Below, piece by piece: positions 45,341-55,399 of a stretch of DNA of 64,000 bases (within the stretch, counting starts at the first letter, position 1; each line of letters begins with the position of its first letter). Source of the stretch: Holdemania massiliensis (lineage in GTDB: Bacteria; Bacillota_I; Bacilli_A; Erysipelotrichales; Erysipelotrichaceae); assembly GCF_022440805.1 (NCBI RefSeq), contig NZ_JAKNTK010000001.1, positions 3,658,001 to 3,722,000 of the forward strand, read 5' to 3'. Below the pieces are notes generated by a model. That model was given only the letters and a program-made list of their open reading frames with translations, did not search any database and was not told where the DNA came from. A program made the translations under genes and the position numbers.

Positions 45341-46042
45341 TTATTTTTGGGGCTGACGCCGCTTGCCTTCAGTCTTCGCTGTCAAAGCAAAACTCTGACT
45401 GATCACTTCCTGAATGACCTCATCCTCTAGCGTTCCATCGAGAACCACAGTGATCCAATGTTTTTTGTTCATGTGAAACGCCATGTAGAAACCCGGATGA
45501 CTCATTTGTTCGGCAATCTGTTCCGGCTGAGTTTTTAAAACTAGAATTTCAACTTGCCCCGTCTTTTGCGGATCCAGCTTTCGATAATCAATGCACATCA
45601 GCACACCGAACCATTTCTGTGTTTCCTGATGGCGCAGGGCTGCCGAAGTGGGCGAGCCTTCCCAGAGATATTCTGGCTTCACCCCATAGTTTTGCTCGAT
45701 CATTTGGATGATCCGTCCCGCTTGTTCTGTGCGAAATTCATCGGCTATAAAACAGGCCGAGGCGATTTCCTTCAGCTTCTTGCCGATCTCCTCGCGCAGC
45801 TCCGCGATAAAATTTCCCTGGGCATGCACTGAATGGATCAGCGTATATTCTTCCCCGGTGACCTCGTCGATCACAGCATAGGACAGCACACCGGAAGCAT
45901 CCACATCCAACTGAAGCAAAAACTGACCTTCCTTAAGCGGCAGTTTCAGCGTATAACCAGCCTCTTTCGTTTGAAATCCATAGGCGATCAAACGCTCCGG
46001 TACCGGTTTTTTTAATTGAAATAGCGCTTCTGCTTCAATCAC
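45341..46042 (-). CDS. MmcQ/YjbR family protein
   Basis: A 233-residue protein. The C-terminal half (from YLWEGSPTSAALRHQETQKWFGV through MNKKHWITVVLDG) is the YjbR fold, a CyaY-like DNA-binding-like domain. The N-terminal half is an added domain. GTG start: AAGGAGGGG precedes it, whereas the frame open further upstream has none. It is downstream of the two-component pair by about 200 bp. Confidence 0.82.
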   Translation of the reverse strand: MIEAEALFQLKKPVPERLIAYGFQTKEAGYTLKLPLKEGQFLLQLDVDASGVLSYAVIDEVTGEEYTLIHSVHAQGNFIAELREEIGKKLKEIASACFIADEFRTEQAGRIIQMIEQNYGVKPEYLWEGSPTSAALRHQETQKWFGVLMCIDYRKLDPQKTGQVEILVLKTQPEQIAEQMSHPGFYMAFHMNKKHWITVVLDGTLEDEVIQEVISQSFALTAKTEGKRRQPQK

Positions 46043-46239
46043 TCGGATCCCCTCCTTTTCTCGTTTAAGCCGCCTGCCGTTTTGGTCTGGGCATGCGGGA
46101 ATAGCAGTCTGTTTTCCATTGGCAAATTCAGCTGTTTTCCGCTTGACAAACGTAACACAACATTCTGATAGCTCGTCTGTTTCATACCGTTTCCCCAACC
46201 TACTAACCAACAGTTCACTCACCGAAGACGTGGTGCGGA

Positions 46240-47577
46240 TCAGTCGGGAAGCCGCAGATAGACAGAAGCGGAAAAAACATCTTCTTTCTTTTCAAAACTG
46301 GCATAACCGCGGTAAGCCGCAGCAATGTCCTGAATTGACGCCACGCCGATCCCCATGCCTTCCCGTTTGGATGACAACGGCAGGGAATTGGAAAAGCGAA
46401 TAGACTGGGTGCAGGAATTATCGGTTAAGATCAATAACGCATGGTGTCCCTGCGGCTGAATCCGCAGCTGGATCCAGCGAGCCTCTGCCGGATCTCTCAA
46501 ACACCCTTCCACCGCATTTTCCAGTAAATTTCCTAACAGCACCGTGATTTCCGTCGCGGAGATCGGACAAGCCTGAGGATAATCCACTTTGACTTCAAAC
46601 CGGATTTTATGGCTGCGGGCTTGGGCAGCATAATATCCGATCACAGCATTCACAACTTCGTTGCAGGAAAACAGCTCCACCTTCTCCGGCGGCAGTTCAT
46701 TCTGAACCAAAACCAGATATTCCTGTAAACCCTGCTTATCATCCTTTTCTATGAATGAATGCATCACAGTCAAGTGCTGCCGCAGATCGTGGCGGGCCTT
46801 ACGGGTTTCTGCCATCGTCGCCGCCAGTGCATCATACTGTTTTTTCTGCATTTGAAGACTGCGCCCAGCATATTTCAGCGCTTCTTCCATCTGCGCCCGG
46901 GCCCGCGAAGTCTGCAGGATTTTTAAAGCCGCGCCGGATGCATAACAGGCACCAAACAGCATTAAATAGCGGGAAACCAAAAACTGCCATGAAGCATAAG
47001 CATAGACATCCTGCGTCGTGCAGTAAAGCATGCCGAACAAGGCTGAAAACAAAGGAATAATCCATAAGGAACGCCACATTTCAGGATCTTCCATTTTCAG
47101 CGCGTCGCCAACCGTGTGATAGAAAAAATGAATGAGGAACGGACAGGTTATCAAATAGAGGACACTCCGCGCCACATTGTAGATCAGATACGGATGTTCA
47201 TCAGAGAAGGTCCAGAAAAAACGCGATTCAATGTAGTTGGCATTGCCCAGGACAAAAAACATCCAGGCCAGAAACAAAAGATAGGTAAACATCTGTTTGG
47301 GAAACGATTCCCGAATTAACAGGAAGCTCAGCGCCAAGAATACCAGCATGAAGCCGTAACGAACAAGGGTTGTCCATTGCGCCGCCGTTTCAAGGCCGGC
47401 CTGATTGATTGCATAAAAGACCGCACAATTGAGAGATATCAAAAGCAATTGAAGCAGTACAACCTGAGGAAAGGGAATCCGCAGCTTATCCTTAAACAGC
47501 CAGTATCGCGGCAGGCTGAACGGCAGAAAATCCAAAACCGGGAAAAGCAGTACCATTATCAGATCGATACCTTTCAT
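46240..47577 (-). CDS. AgrC-like GHKL sensor histidine kinase
   Basis: A 445-residue membrane kinase: five or six helices in the first 200 residues, a coiled coil, the phospho-His box ARHDLRQHLTVMH, the N box LLGNLLENAVEG and the G box GMGIGVASI. This is the HPK10 type that commonly senses peptides or lipids. Its ATG overlaps the stop of the response regulator gene by four bases. No autoinducer peptide gene was found nearby. Confidence 0.92.
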   Translation of the reverse strand: MKGIDLIMVLLFPVLDFLPFSLPRYWLFKDKLRIPFPQVVLLQLLLISLNCAVFYAINQAGLETAAQWTTLVRYGFMLVFLALSFLLIRESFPKQMFTYLLFLAWMFFVLGNANYIESRFFWTFSDEHPYLIYNVARSVLYLITCPFLIHFFYHTVGDALKMEDPEMWRSLWIIPLFSALFGMLYCTTQDVYAYASWQFLVSRYLMLFGACYASGAALKILQTSRARAQMEEALKYAGRSLQMQKKQYDALAATMAETRKARHDLRQHLTVMHSFIEKDDKQGLQEYLVLVQNELPPEKVELFSCNEVVNAVIGYYAAQARSHKIRFEVKVDYPQACPISATEITVLLGNLLENAVEGCLRDPAEARWIQLRIQPQGHHALLILTDNSCTQSIRFSNSLPLSSKREGMGIGVASIQDIAAAYRGYASFEKKEDVFSASVYLRLPD

Positions 47578-48299
47578 AACAGAACCTCCCGCCGGGCCTG
47601 GTCAAATAAATAGGCATGATACTGCGCTTCGATTTTCCTGCGCTCCCGTTTGGAAAACGGTATCCGATCCCCCGTGTCCATCACAAAGTCCAGCACATCC
47701 ATCACGTCGACCCGCTGCATATTGACAAGACAGCCCTTATAACACATCAGAAACTGCGGATACGCTGACAGCTGATCCAGCAGCTGAGCAAAGGGCATGC
47801 GATAACGGAACAATCTCCCGTCATCGGTATGGATTTGGCAATAATGTCCGCTGACATCGCACCACAGAATTTCCCGCAGCAGCAGTTTATCCTGTTCAAG
47901 GCAAAGGCACTGCGCCCTGCGGATCTTTTCCATTCCGACATTATCCAGCATCCGGTCAAAAGCCTCCTGCGTATACGGTTTAACGAGATATCCACAAGCC
48001 CGTACACCATAGCTGTCCACCGCATGATCACGGCTGGTTGTGACAAATACAAGCGGAACCAACGGATCTTGGCGGCGGATTTCCTGAGCGGTTGCCAGAC
48101 CGGAAAGTCCGTTCATATATTGATCGAGAAACAGAAGATCATAGCTCTCTTTCCTGAAAGTCTTTAAAAACGTTTCGCCGCTGGCGTATTCATCCAGCCG
48201 CAGCGTTTCTGCCGGCATGCGGTGCTTCGCATACCGCCGCAGTGATTCGCAGATTTCAGACCGGCATTCCTGCTGATCATCAAGAATTGCGCACTTCAT
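47574..48299 (-). CDS. LytTR family response regulator
   Basis: A 241-residue regulator: receiver with D7/D8, phospho-acceptor D59 (LLFLDQYM), T/S and K109-like VKPY, followed by a LytTR DNA-binding domain (about 140-238). GGGGGGATCGAG precedes the ATG. It is the first gene of the operon with the kinase, and divergent from a receiver-like gene lacking the acceptor Asp. Confidence 0.92.
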   Translation of the reverse strand: MKCAILDDQQECRSEICESLRRYAKHRMPAETLRLDEYASGETFLKTFRKESYDLLFLDQYMNGLSGLATAQEIRRQDPLVPLVFVTTSRDHAVDSYGVRACGYLVKPYTQEAFDRMLDNVGMEKIRRAQCLCLEQDKLLLREILWCDVSGHYCQIHTDDGRLFRYRMPFAQLLDQLSAYPQFLMCYKGCLVNMQRVDVMDVLDFVMDTGDRIPFSKRERRKIEAQYHAYLFDQARREVLL

Positions 48300-48472
48300 C
48301 TCGATCCCCCCTGACTGCCCATCCGCTAAGACTTAATATCATTTTAACTTTAAAAGGAAGGGGATACAATACGATTTGCCGCCAAAAACTGCCGGATGCC
48401 GCCAACCGCTTGTCCATCGTTTCCATTTCGATTATGTTAGAGATGACAAAGCAAAGGGAGAGGGGAATCTTG

Positions 48473-48850
48473 ATGATCAGAATAATGATCTGTGATGATG
48501 AGCAGCAGGAACGAAAGCAGCTGATTAAAGATGTCCAGCAATGGTGCGAAAAGCGGGCCCAGCCCGCGCTGATCGAATTTTGCGAAAACTGGTCAGATTT
48601 GGCAGAAAAAATCAAATGCCGCAAACCGGATTTATTAATTATCGCTAACAACGGTGTAGCCGGACTGGATCTCGTTACCAACGCGCTGGCTTTAATGCAT
48701 AAGATTCTTTGGTTTTCTGATTTGGATTTCAGCCTTCAGGCTTATCGGCTATGTCTGCCTTATTTCTGCCAAAAGCCTCTGACCTCCGCTAAAGTCGAGT
48801 ATGCCCTGGATCGGATCGCAGAACAGAGGCCGGCAGGGTATCCTGTATGA
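48473..48850 (+). CDS. Stand-alone degenerate receiver domain (pseudo-receiver)
   Basis: A 125-residue protein that starts like a response regulator (MIRIMICDDEQQERKQL, acidic pair D8/D9) and ends like one (YFCQKPLTSAKVEYAL). The strand that should carry the phospho-Asp reads DLLIIANNGVAGLDL, so Ala58 replaces it. There is no output domain. The ATG follows GGGAGAGGGGAATCTTG. Divergent from the LytTR regulator; it may bind the kinase or regulator without being phosphorylated. Confidence 0.72.
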   Translation: MIRIMICDDEQQERKQLIKDVQQWCEKRAQPALIEFCENWSDLAEKIKCRKPDLLIIANNGVAGLDLVTNALALMHKILWFSDLDFSLQAYRLCLPYFCQKPLTSAKVEYALDRIAEQRPAGYPV

Positions 48851-48867
48851 GTATCAATGAAGCTTCG

Positions 48868-48898
48868 AATGAGGGTGCAAAAGCTCTCATTTTTTTTA
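48868..48898 (+). terminator. Terminator after the pseudo-receiver gene
   Basis: AATGAG-G-TGC...GC-T-CTCATT followed by a run of T, between convergent genes. Confidence 0.8.
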
Positions 48899-48912
48899 TT
48901 GTTGGCCTAGTT

Positions 48913-49743
48913 TCATTCATCCAACAGCAGATGGATCATCTCTGCCACGGAGGCAACGGTATGCGCGGCTCTTGCGGCTACATGCGCTTCTGCCAGGTCG
49001 ATGCAATAGCTGTGTCTTGTAATTTCAAACATCGGAATGTCATTTTCGGAATCGCCGACAACAATCAGATGGTCACGGTCAAGCTTGAAGCGTTCGCACA
49101 ATTCAAGAATGGAAATTCCTTTTGAGCTGTTCAGTGGCCCAATATCAATCATATCCTGATCGCTGGTCGTGATGAGACCCGGATAGTTCTGTTTTTGAAT
49201 AAAGGCTCTCAATTCATCCCTTTGCGGAGGTGGGACAAAGATCTGAATCCGCTCCACCCCAGCAGTCGGATCAATCGTTTCCAAATCTGCCTGAATCACA
49301 GAATCCCACACGGAATCATATGCTGGAACACCGCGTGGATAACGATCCGTTCTTGACCAAATCCATTGGTTATTGAACCCCGTGGTCACACTGATATTCA
49401 GATCCTGTTCAATTACCTTGCGGCAGAGGTCGATATAAACGCTGCACGGCAGCTGCTTGATGATCGTCTCCCCGGTTTCCAAACGTACCGCTGCGCCATT
49501 GCCGCCAATGAAATTGATATCAAAGCCAAGGGCTTCTGCGATCACAGGATAATGATGCAGTCCCCGGGCTGTAGCAACCGCAAATTTATTTCCCTGCTCA
49601 ACCCAACGCTTCACCGCCTTAAAATTATCTTCCCGCTGGTGCGGATTGGCGGATTCTTTGCGCGGATACAAGGTTCCGTCTAAATCTGAAATTAACAGTT
49701 TGGTCGGTTTGTCTGAAGTATGAAATTCCCAGTCCTTCTCCAT
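48913..49743 (-). CDS. Cof-type HAD phosphatase
   Basis: A 276-residue HAD IIB phosphatase: LLISDLDGTLYP, VATARGLHHY, GGNGAAV, SKGISILEL and VVGDSENDIPMF. AAAGGAGAGGAAGTAGGCT precedes the ATG. Substrate unknown. Not obviously linked to the adjacent divergent HAD gene. Confidence 0.9.
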   Translation of the reverse strand: MEKDWEFHTSDKPTKLLISDLDGTLYPRKESANPHQREDNFKAVKRWVEQGNKFAVATARGLHHYPVIAEALGFDINFIGGNGAAVRLETGETIIKQLPCSVYIDLCRKVIEQDLNISVTTGFNNQWIWSRTDRYPRGVPAYDSVWDSVIQADLETIDPTAGVERIQIFVPPPQRDELRAFIQKQNYPGLITTSDQDMIDIGPLNSSKGISILELCERFKLDRDHLIVVGDSENDIPMFEITRHSYCIDLAEAHVAARAAHTVASVAEMIHLLLDE

Positions 49744-49944
49744 AGCCTACTTCCTCTCCTTTATATCTATATAGATATGTTCTATTTAGAATATACTATG
49801 AATTCGGATTCACGTCAATTCTCAGTTTCAGCTCAACTTAAAAATAGGAATAAGAATCTGAGGCCTTTTCTTTTTCATCTCCGCAAACCGTTTCTGTTAT
49901 ACTTAATGTAAGCAAAGAAACAAGGACAAGAGGTGGTTTGTTTT

Positions 49945-50628
49945 ATGATTCGATCAGTACTGTTTGATTTTGATGATACGCTGGGCGATTACAAAGAGGC
50001 GCAGGAAGAAGCTAAGAAAATCATCAGCGTCTTTCTGAATGAGAAAAAGATAGATCCCGATGCATTCTGGGAAGTATTTCATCAAAGAAATGAAAAGTTG
50101 TTTCAGCAATATACTGCTGATAAAATCAGTTTATCTGACTATCGCAGCGCCCGATTTCGCTTTGAAGGCTTGAATGCTGAGGATATTCAGCATATCAACA
50201 CCTTGTATATGGGTTATGCGAACGAAAATGTTCAGCTTTTTAAAGACGTTGAACCTGTTCTGACGACCCTTCTCAAAAACAACAAGGAAATCGCCATTCT
50301 TACGAATGGCCCCAGCGATGGTCAAAGAACTAAATTAAAATGTTTGAATTTCCTGGGTCAGGATTTAAAGTTCTTTATTTCCTCGGAAATCGGCCTGGCT
50401 AAGCCATCTCTTTCTTATTTTCTATATGTGCTGGATCATCTCAATCTTTCCCCAAACGAAACGTTGATGATCGGAGATTCGTTAGAGAATGATTATTTTG
50501 GCGCACAAAAAGCAGGAATCCCTGCCTTGCTTTTGGATCGCAAGGGTCATTGTGTACGCAAAGATATCTCTGTCATTCATAGTTTATATGAGGTTCTGAA
50601 ATATCCAGGATTGGATATCAAAGCTTGA
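49945..50628 (+). CDS. HAD family hydrolase (YjjG/L-2-haloacid dehalogenase-like)
   Basis: A 227-residue HAD subfamily I protein: VLFDFDDTLGDY, a four-helix cap, LTNGPSDGQRTK (motif II), EIGLAKPS (Lys, motif III) and MIGDSLENDYFGA (motif IV). Resembles the pyrimidine nucleotidase YjjG. AAGAGGTGG precedes the ATG at 49945. Confidence 0.9.
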   Translation: MIRSVLFDFDDTLGDYKEAQEEAKKIISVFLNEKKIDPDAFWEVFHQRNEKLFQQYTADKISLSDYRSARFRFEGLNAEDIQHINTLYMGYANENVQLFKDVEPVLTTLLKNNKEIAILTNGPSDGQRTKLKCLNFLGQDLKFFISSEIGLAKPSLSYFLYVLDHLNLSPNETLMIGDSLENDYFGAQKAGIPALLLDRKGHCVRKDISVIHSLYEVLKYPGLDIKA

Positions 50629-50690
50629 AAATTCTTTTCCATCATCAACAGGTCTGAATCTTCATCTTGATCAGACCTGCACTTCAATAT

Positions 50691-52658
50691 TTAAAAATCC
50701 CATTTGCATCCGGAGATCGCTTGATTTCTTTGATAAACAAGCGGATCTCCATCAACGCTGCATGAATACCAGTTCCCCAGAATTCGATTCTCCTGTATTT
50801 CAAAATTCTCATCCCAAGAATAAACAAAATCGCTGATCCAATCTCCTCGGAAATTGAAAACTGCACCTTTTCCCTGCATTTTCGCCAAACCGTATTCGGT
50901 ATGGTTAAAATACAGGATATCCTCATAAATGGGTTCCAGAATCATCTCTCCCGTTTCCAACATAATTCCTTTTTTGTCGTCTCTTTCCACGACAAACATT
51001 CTAAAAATAGTTCCATCCTCAGCCTCAAAAGCATCATGTTCACCGACGATTCGATCCGCTGCCGCTTCAAACTGCAGCTCAAACTCATCATTGTAAAAAA
51101 CCAGTTTATTTGCTTCTCCGATAAAAATGCCAAACTGTCCTTGAATTTTTGCCGGATACACATCTGATGCCTTCTCAGACGGCAGTTCGATTGTTTTAGC
51201 GTCCGTAGCACAAATCACTTTATCCTCAGTTTTTATAATCGTGATCCATCCCCATTGTTCAATCTCAATATTTTCAGCTAGAATTTCACCTTGACTGTCC
51301 ATGATTCCATAATGGATACTTTCTTTTAAAAATGGAAAATAATTCTTGCTGCATTGAGTTCCATAACAAGATGTTGAAATCCAATCCAAAGACGGAAATC
51401 GTTTGATGATTTCCATTTTTTCATCTAAAAGACAAGGAGCACCAGAACATATTCCTGTATAGCGATCAAATCCATTATATCTATATAAAATAATGTTCGG
51501 TGAAATGACATTCCCTTGATTGTCCATTGTTCCCCCGATTCTCCGCATTTCATAGTAGTCGCCCTCTTTAAACAATTCATCGCAGTTGTGTTCAAAAAGA
51601 ACTTTCCCATTTGAATCAATTACCTGACGTTGACCGTCCATTTTGACATTAAATTCTGTTAATTCAGGCAAACCATATAAATAGAGAACTTCATCGTATT
51701 TTAGAGGCAGAATAAAGTTTCCATCCGCATCTAAAATCCCAGACTTTCCATTTTGCGTTACAATCACTGACTTCTCATCATAAAATTGAATGTTATCATA
51801 CTCAAAATCCGCAGCTTCTGTTAGCTTATCTAAAATTGCATATTTACCGTTTTTTTCAGCAATCACAGTATGGATGGAGTATTCGAATGACACATCAGAG
51901 GCATCATTAAATAACCGTTTGCCCTCTAAATCATAGCCATCATACACATTATCATTTTTAATAGAGACCATGTATTCTCCTGATTTAATCTGACTGTAAA
52001 CTACATCAAAATATCCGTCTTCAGCAGCTTGTCTATAGCTTTCAGGTGTAATTAATTGTCCTGATAAGTTATAAACATCAACATTGTATTCCTGATTCTT
52101 CCGGTTTGCGGCTAGAAAGACAGGCGAAATCTGACCCTCAGAAGGAGTTAAACAGGAAACGGACTGAATAACATCATAGAATCGCTCCGTAAGCAAAACT
52201 CCATTCAAATCCATCAGTGTAAATTTTCCTTCTTTCTCAACTTCAAATAAATTCAAAGTCAGATCAAAGTGAACAGAATCCCATTTCTGCACTTGATGAT
52301 TCACTTCAGTCAAATTCATCGGTATCCACTCTGTATTGTACAAAGTATATTGTTCATCCTTTATTCCTAATACCCGGCCGTCATTAAGAATAAGCACCTG
52401 ATCATATTCTGCGGGAACAACAAGTTTTCCCGTTCTGTCAATCACACCATATTGTCCGTTCTCATAGGCTTTGGCAAAACGCTTCTCATCTTTCAGATTT
52501 ATTGTTTTTAATTGATCATAAACTGAAACCAGTTCCTGCTTTGTCTCTGTCTGCCCATGAACGGCTGAGTATTCAGGCTGCGAATCCAGTACATGGCAGC
52601 CGCTGAATAGAGTTAGGGAGAGCAACAAGAATAATCCCTTCAATACAAATAATTTCAT
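50691..52658 (-). CDS. WG-repeat lipoprotein
   Basis: A 655-residue lipoprotein (signal peptide ending in LFSGC) built of many WG/KWG-type repeats of about 40-60 residues: GQYGVIDRTGKLVVPAEYD, GKFTLMDLNGVLLTERFYD, GKSGILDADGNFILPLKYD, GIFIGEANKLVFYNDEFE, GAVFNFRGDW. These form beta-propeller-like surfaces. AAAGGAGGATCAGA precedes the ATG. Role unknown, probably binding at the cell surface. The small lipoprotein upstream may be cotranscribed. Confidence 0.88.
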   Translation of the reverse strand: MKLFVLKGLFLLLSLTLFSGCHVLDSQPEYSAVHGQTETKQELVSVYDQLKTINLKDEKRFAKAYENGQYGVIDRTGKLVVPAEYDQVLILNDGRVLGIKDEQYTLYNTEWIPMNLTEVNHQVQKWDSVHFDLTLNLFEVEKEGKFTLMDLNGVLLTERFYDVIQSVSCLTPSEGQISPVFLAANRKNQEYNVDVYNLSGQLITPESYRQAAEDGYFDVVYSQIKSGEYMVSIKNDNVYDGYDLEGKRLFNDASDVSFEYSIHTVIAEKNGKYAILDKLTEAADFEYDNIQFYDEKSVIVTQNGKSGILDADGNFILPLKYDEVLYLYGLPELTEFNVKMDGQRQVIDSNGKVLFEHNCDELFKEGDYYEMRRIGGTMDNQGNVISPNIILYRYNGFDRYTGICSGAPCLLDEKMEIIKRFPSLDWISTSCYGTQCSKNYFPFLKESIHYGIMDSQGEILAENIEIEQWGWITIIKTEDKVICATDAKTIELPSEKASDVYPAKIQGQFGIFIGEANKLVFYNDEFELQFEAAADRIVGEHDAFEAEDGTIFRMFVVERDDKKGIMLETGEMILEPIYEDILYFNHTEYGLAKMQGKGAVFNFRGDWISDFVYSWDENFEIQENRILGNWYSCSVDGDPLVYQRNQAISGCKWDF

Positions 52659-52756
52659 TCTGATCCTCCTTTGTATTCCTGTTCTAAAATAAAGACCTGA
52701 CTACAAAGTTCTTAAGGGAGCTTATCCATAATTCAGTTTTTAAAATATGGTTTCTT

Positions 52757-53257
52757 TTATTCAAAAACGATAACATCTTTATATTGAGAGAAATCAATCC
52801 CTTCATCATAAGGATTTCCCGGATATACGAAAACATAATAACCGTCTTTTTTTATTATAGCTTCACTTTCCGAGCGTTCCATTGGCAAGCCTTCACTGGA
52901 GTATCCGTTAAGGTTATCCTGAATATAATATGTCGTAATCAACTCAAGACTGCTATCGCTTCTTTCATAACTAAGATTAATTGCAATTCCATACTCTGTT
53001 TCCTCATTTTCAACAACTATGCATTCCGGTAATGGATCTTTTATTGAATATTTAAAACTTCCATTGAAAAGTGATTCAGTCTTATATCCTGATCTGGCTG
53101 GTGCTGACGGCGCGGCTTCTGGTGTCTTTGTTGATTCTGCAGTTGGCTCGGCTGTGAATACCGGCTGTTGTGAAATTCTCGATTCCACATTATTATTTTT
53201 TTGAGAGCATCCAACAATCAGCATCAAATTCAGTAAAACTACAAAATATTTCTTCAT
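52757..53257 (-). CDS. Small lipoprotein, unknown
   Basis: A 166-residue lipoprotein with signal peptide ending in MLIVGC, a low-complexity Pro/Thr/Ala linker (about 35-58) and a compact beta domain. The second ATG is preferred: GGGAG is 8 nt before it but only 2 nt before the first. It lies 98 bp upstream of the WG-repeat lipoprotein in the same direction. Confidence 0.7.
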   Translation of the reverse strand: MKKYFVVLLNLMLIVGCSQKNNNVESRISQQPVFTAEPTAESTKTPEAAPSAPARSGYKTESLFNGSFKYSIKDPLPECIVVENEETEYGIAINLSYERSDSSLELITTYYIQDNLNGYSSEGLPMERSESEAIIKKDGYYVFVYPGNPYDEGIDFSQYKDVIVFE

Positions 53258-53629
53258 TTTCATTTCTCCCTCTTCTTTTATTATTCCGGCTGATCAATAC
53301 AGTCATCCTTAAGATTCTGCCTATGATTCCTGATTACAGGATACTAGATATTCATAAATAATTAAAGCCTTTAAAATTGAATTTCAAAGAATTGGAAACA
53401 TAGATGATTTGAAAATAATTGTATTAGAGTTCTCAAAAGGACTTGTGTAAATTGTCAAACACAAGCTAGTATAAACAATAATTATATCCTGCTAATCAGA
53501 CAGAACAAGCTTAGCAGCGAACTTGATTGTAAGAAACTTGGATTTCGCTTCAAGTTTATTCTATATTTGTTTACTCATTGGGTTTATAATGAAGAAAACA
53601 AAGTCAACGCAGAACGGGTGAGGTAAATC
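53258..53629. other. Gene-free divergent intergenic region
   Basis: 372 bp, AT-rich, no gene. A CTTGTGT/ACACAAG inverted repeat (53442-53465) and a TATAAT (53585-53590) 40 bp before the cyclase start are the only clear signals; no good -35 fits. Confidence 0.5.
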
Positions 53630-55303
53630 ATGAAATCCATACAAACAAAGTTTATTCTGCTAATCCTAAGCTGTATTTTCATTTGTTCCACAGTGATCGG
53701 CGGAGCAGGCATTATCAATGCTCAGCGTGCTGTCGATGCGGATACCGCTTTGATGATGAATTATCGCTGCAGTGAATTGACCAGTGATATTGATGCACTT
53801 CTTTCACGTATTGAACAATCTGTCAAAACACTGAGCGCTTATACTGATGAGCATTTGGAAAGCGTGGATCGGCTGAAAAATGATGATGATTATCGTCAGG
53901 AATTTACCGAACAGCTGCAGTCCGTTGCGGTCAATGCCGCTAATAATACGGAAGGGGCCGTGGCGGTTTATGTGCGTTTCAATCCCGATTTTACACCACC
54001 GACCTCCGGTTTATTCTGGAGCAAAACCGCGCTTAACGGAACTTTTCAGCAGCTGACGCCCACTGATTTTTCAAAGTATAATCCATCGGATATAGAACAT
54101 GTAGGCTGGTATTACATCCCCGTAAGCAATGGAAAAGCAACCTGGATCCCACCTTATTCCAACGAAAATATCAATGTGCAGATGATTTCGTATGTTATTC
54201 CATTATACAAAAACAATCAAACCGTCGGGGTTGTTGGAATGGATATTGATTTCAATGTAATCAAAGAACTGGTCGATGAAGTCCGCATTTATACAAGTGG
54301 ATATGCCTTTTTAACCGATGATAAAGCAAACATTATGTTTCATAAGACTTACCCGTTCGGGATTTCAATCGAGAGCGTGGATTCCAGTCTGATCCCATTA
54401 ATGACTGAATTAGGAAATGGTACCAGCGGCGGTAATTTATTTTCCTATCAAGCCAACGGCGTTAAGAAGAAAATGGCTTTCCGGACACTGCGCAACGGCA
54501 TGCGGCTGGCTTTGACCGCACCGCTTTCCGAAATTGACAGTCATAAAAATCAGTTAATCCTTCAGATTCTGTTAGCTTTATTAATCATTACTCCGTTGGC
54601 GATTATGGTCACGATCATGATCACCCGAAAGATGATCAAGCCGTTAAAAGAACTGAACACCGCTGCTCAAAAAATCGCTGAGGGCGATTTAAGCATTGCC
54701 TTAACCAAACAAACAAAGGATGAAGTGGGAACATTGGCCGATAGTTTTCAAAAAACAGTCAATCATTTACAGAAATATATTGAGTATATTAACAGTATGG
54801 CTTATCGCGATGCCTTAACCGGTGTAAAAAATAAAGCTGCTTATCAGGAAACGGAAAAGCGCTTAGAGGAACAAATGCACAAGGGCTGGCCGGAATTTGC
54901 GGTGGTCGTTCTGGATATCAACGATTTAAAGCATGTTAACGATCACTTTGGACACGACTTCGGCGATATGATGATTATCTCTGCGTGCAAATTGATTTGT
55001 AAGACTTTCTTACACAGTCCAGTTTATCGTATTGGCGGTGATGAATTCGTGGTCATTCTGGAAAATGCAGATTATGTCAATTACAAAGAACTTTTAGAAA
55101 ACTTCCAGCTAGCTATTGATGATTACAATGCCAGCAGTGATGCAGACAGTCAGCTTTCTATTGCCCGGGGAATCGCGATTTACAATAGTGATATTGATCT
55201 TGTTTTCTCCAATGTCTTTAAACGTGCGGATGACGCCATGTATCAGAATAAGGCTGCGATGAAAGTTAAGAAAAATAACACAAGTACTGAACCAGCCGCT
55301 TAA
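53630..55303 (+). CDS. dCache-HAMP-GGDEF diguanylate cyclase
   Basis: A 557-residue membrane enzyme: N-terminal helix (about 8-28), a roughly 270-residue extracellular double Cache domain (VGWYYIPVSNGKATWIPPY, VVGMDIDFNVIKELV), second helix (about 305-328), HAMP (about 330-382), and GGDEF with intact GGDEF near 468. No inhibitory RxxD five residues before it. It should sense a small ligand outside and make c-di-GMP. GTGAGGTAAATC precedes the ATG. Confidence 0.93.
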   Translation: MKSIQTKFILLILSCIFICSTVIGGAGIINAQRAVDADTALMMNYRCSELTSDIDALLSRIEQSVKTLSAYTDEHLESVDRLKNDDDYRQEFTEQLQSVAVNAANNTEGAVAVYVRFNPDFTPPTSGLFWSKTALNGTFQQLTPTDFSKYNPSDIEHVGWYYIPVSNGKATWIPPYSNENINVQMISYVIPLYKNNQTVGVVGMDIDFNVIKELVDEVRIYTSGYAFLTDDKANIMFHKTYPFGISIESVDSSLIPLMTELGNGTSGGNLFSYQANGVKKKMAFRTLRNGMRLALTAPLSEIDSHKNQLILQILLALLIITPLAIMVTIMITRKMIKPLKELNTAAQKIAEGDLSIALTKQTKDEVGTLADSFQKTVNHLQKYIEYINSMAYRDALTGVKNKAAYQETEKRLEEQMHKGWPEFAVVVLDINDLKHVNDHFGHDFGDMMIISACKLICKTFLHSPVYRIGGDEFVVILENADYVNYKELLENFQLAIDDYNASSDADSQLSIARGIAIYNSDIDLVFSNVFKRADDAMYQNKAAMKVKKNNTSTEPAA

Positions 55304-55340
55304 GCTGGAATCTGACTTGAATCGAGCAAATTACTGTCTA

Positions 55341-55399
55341 AAAAGAGAACAGCAGCGTTTATGCAGTTTGACTGCCTGATGACCCTACTGTTCTTTTTA
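55341..55399 (+). terminator. Terminator after the diguanylate cyclase gene
   Basis: AGAACAG pairs with CTGTTCT at the base of a larger structure with an inner GCAGTTTGACTGC hairpin; T tract follows. The rest of the gap up to 55706 holds the terminator of the next gene and no ORF. Confidence 0.75.

Noticed and set aside
46043..46222. Upstream extension of the YjbR-family frame
   Set aside because: A strong ribosome binding site precedes the GTG at 46042 and the extension has low-quality sequence with no start signal.
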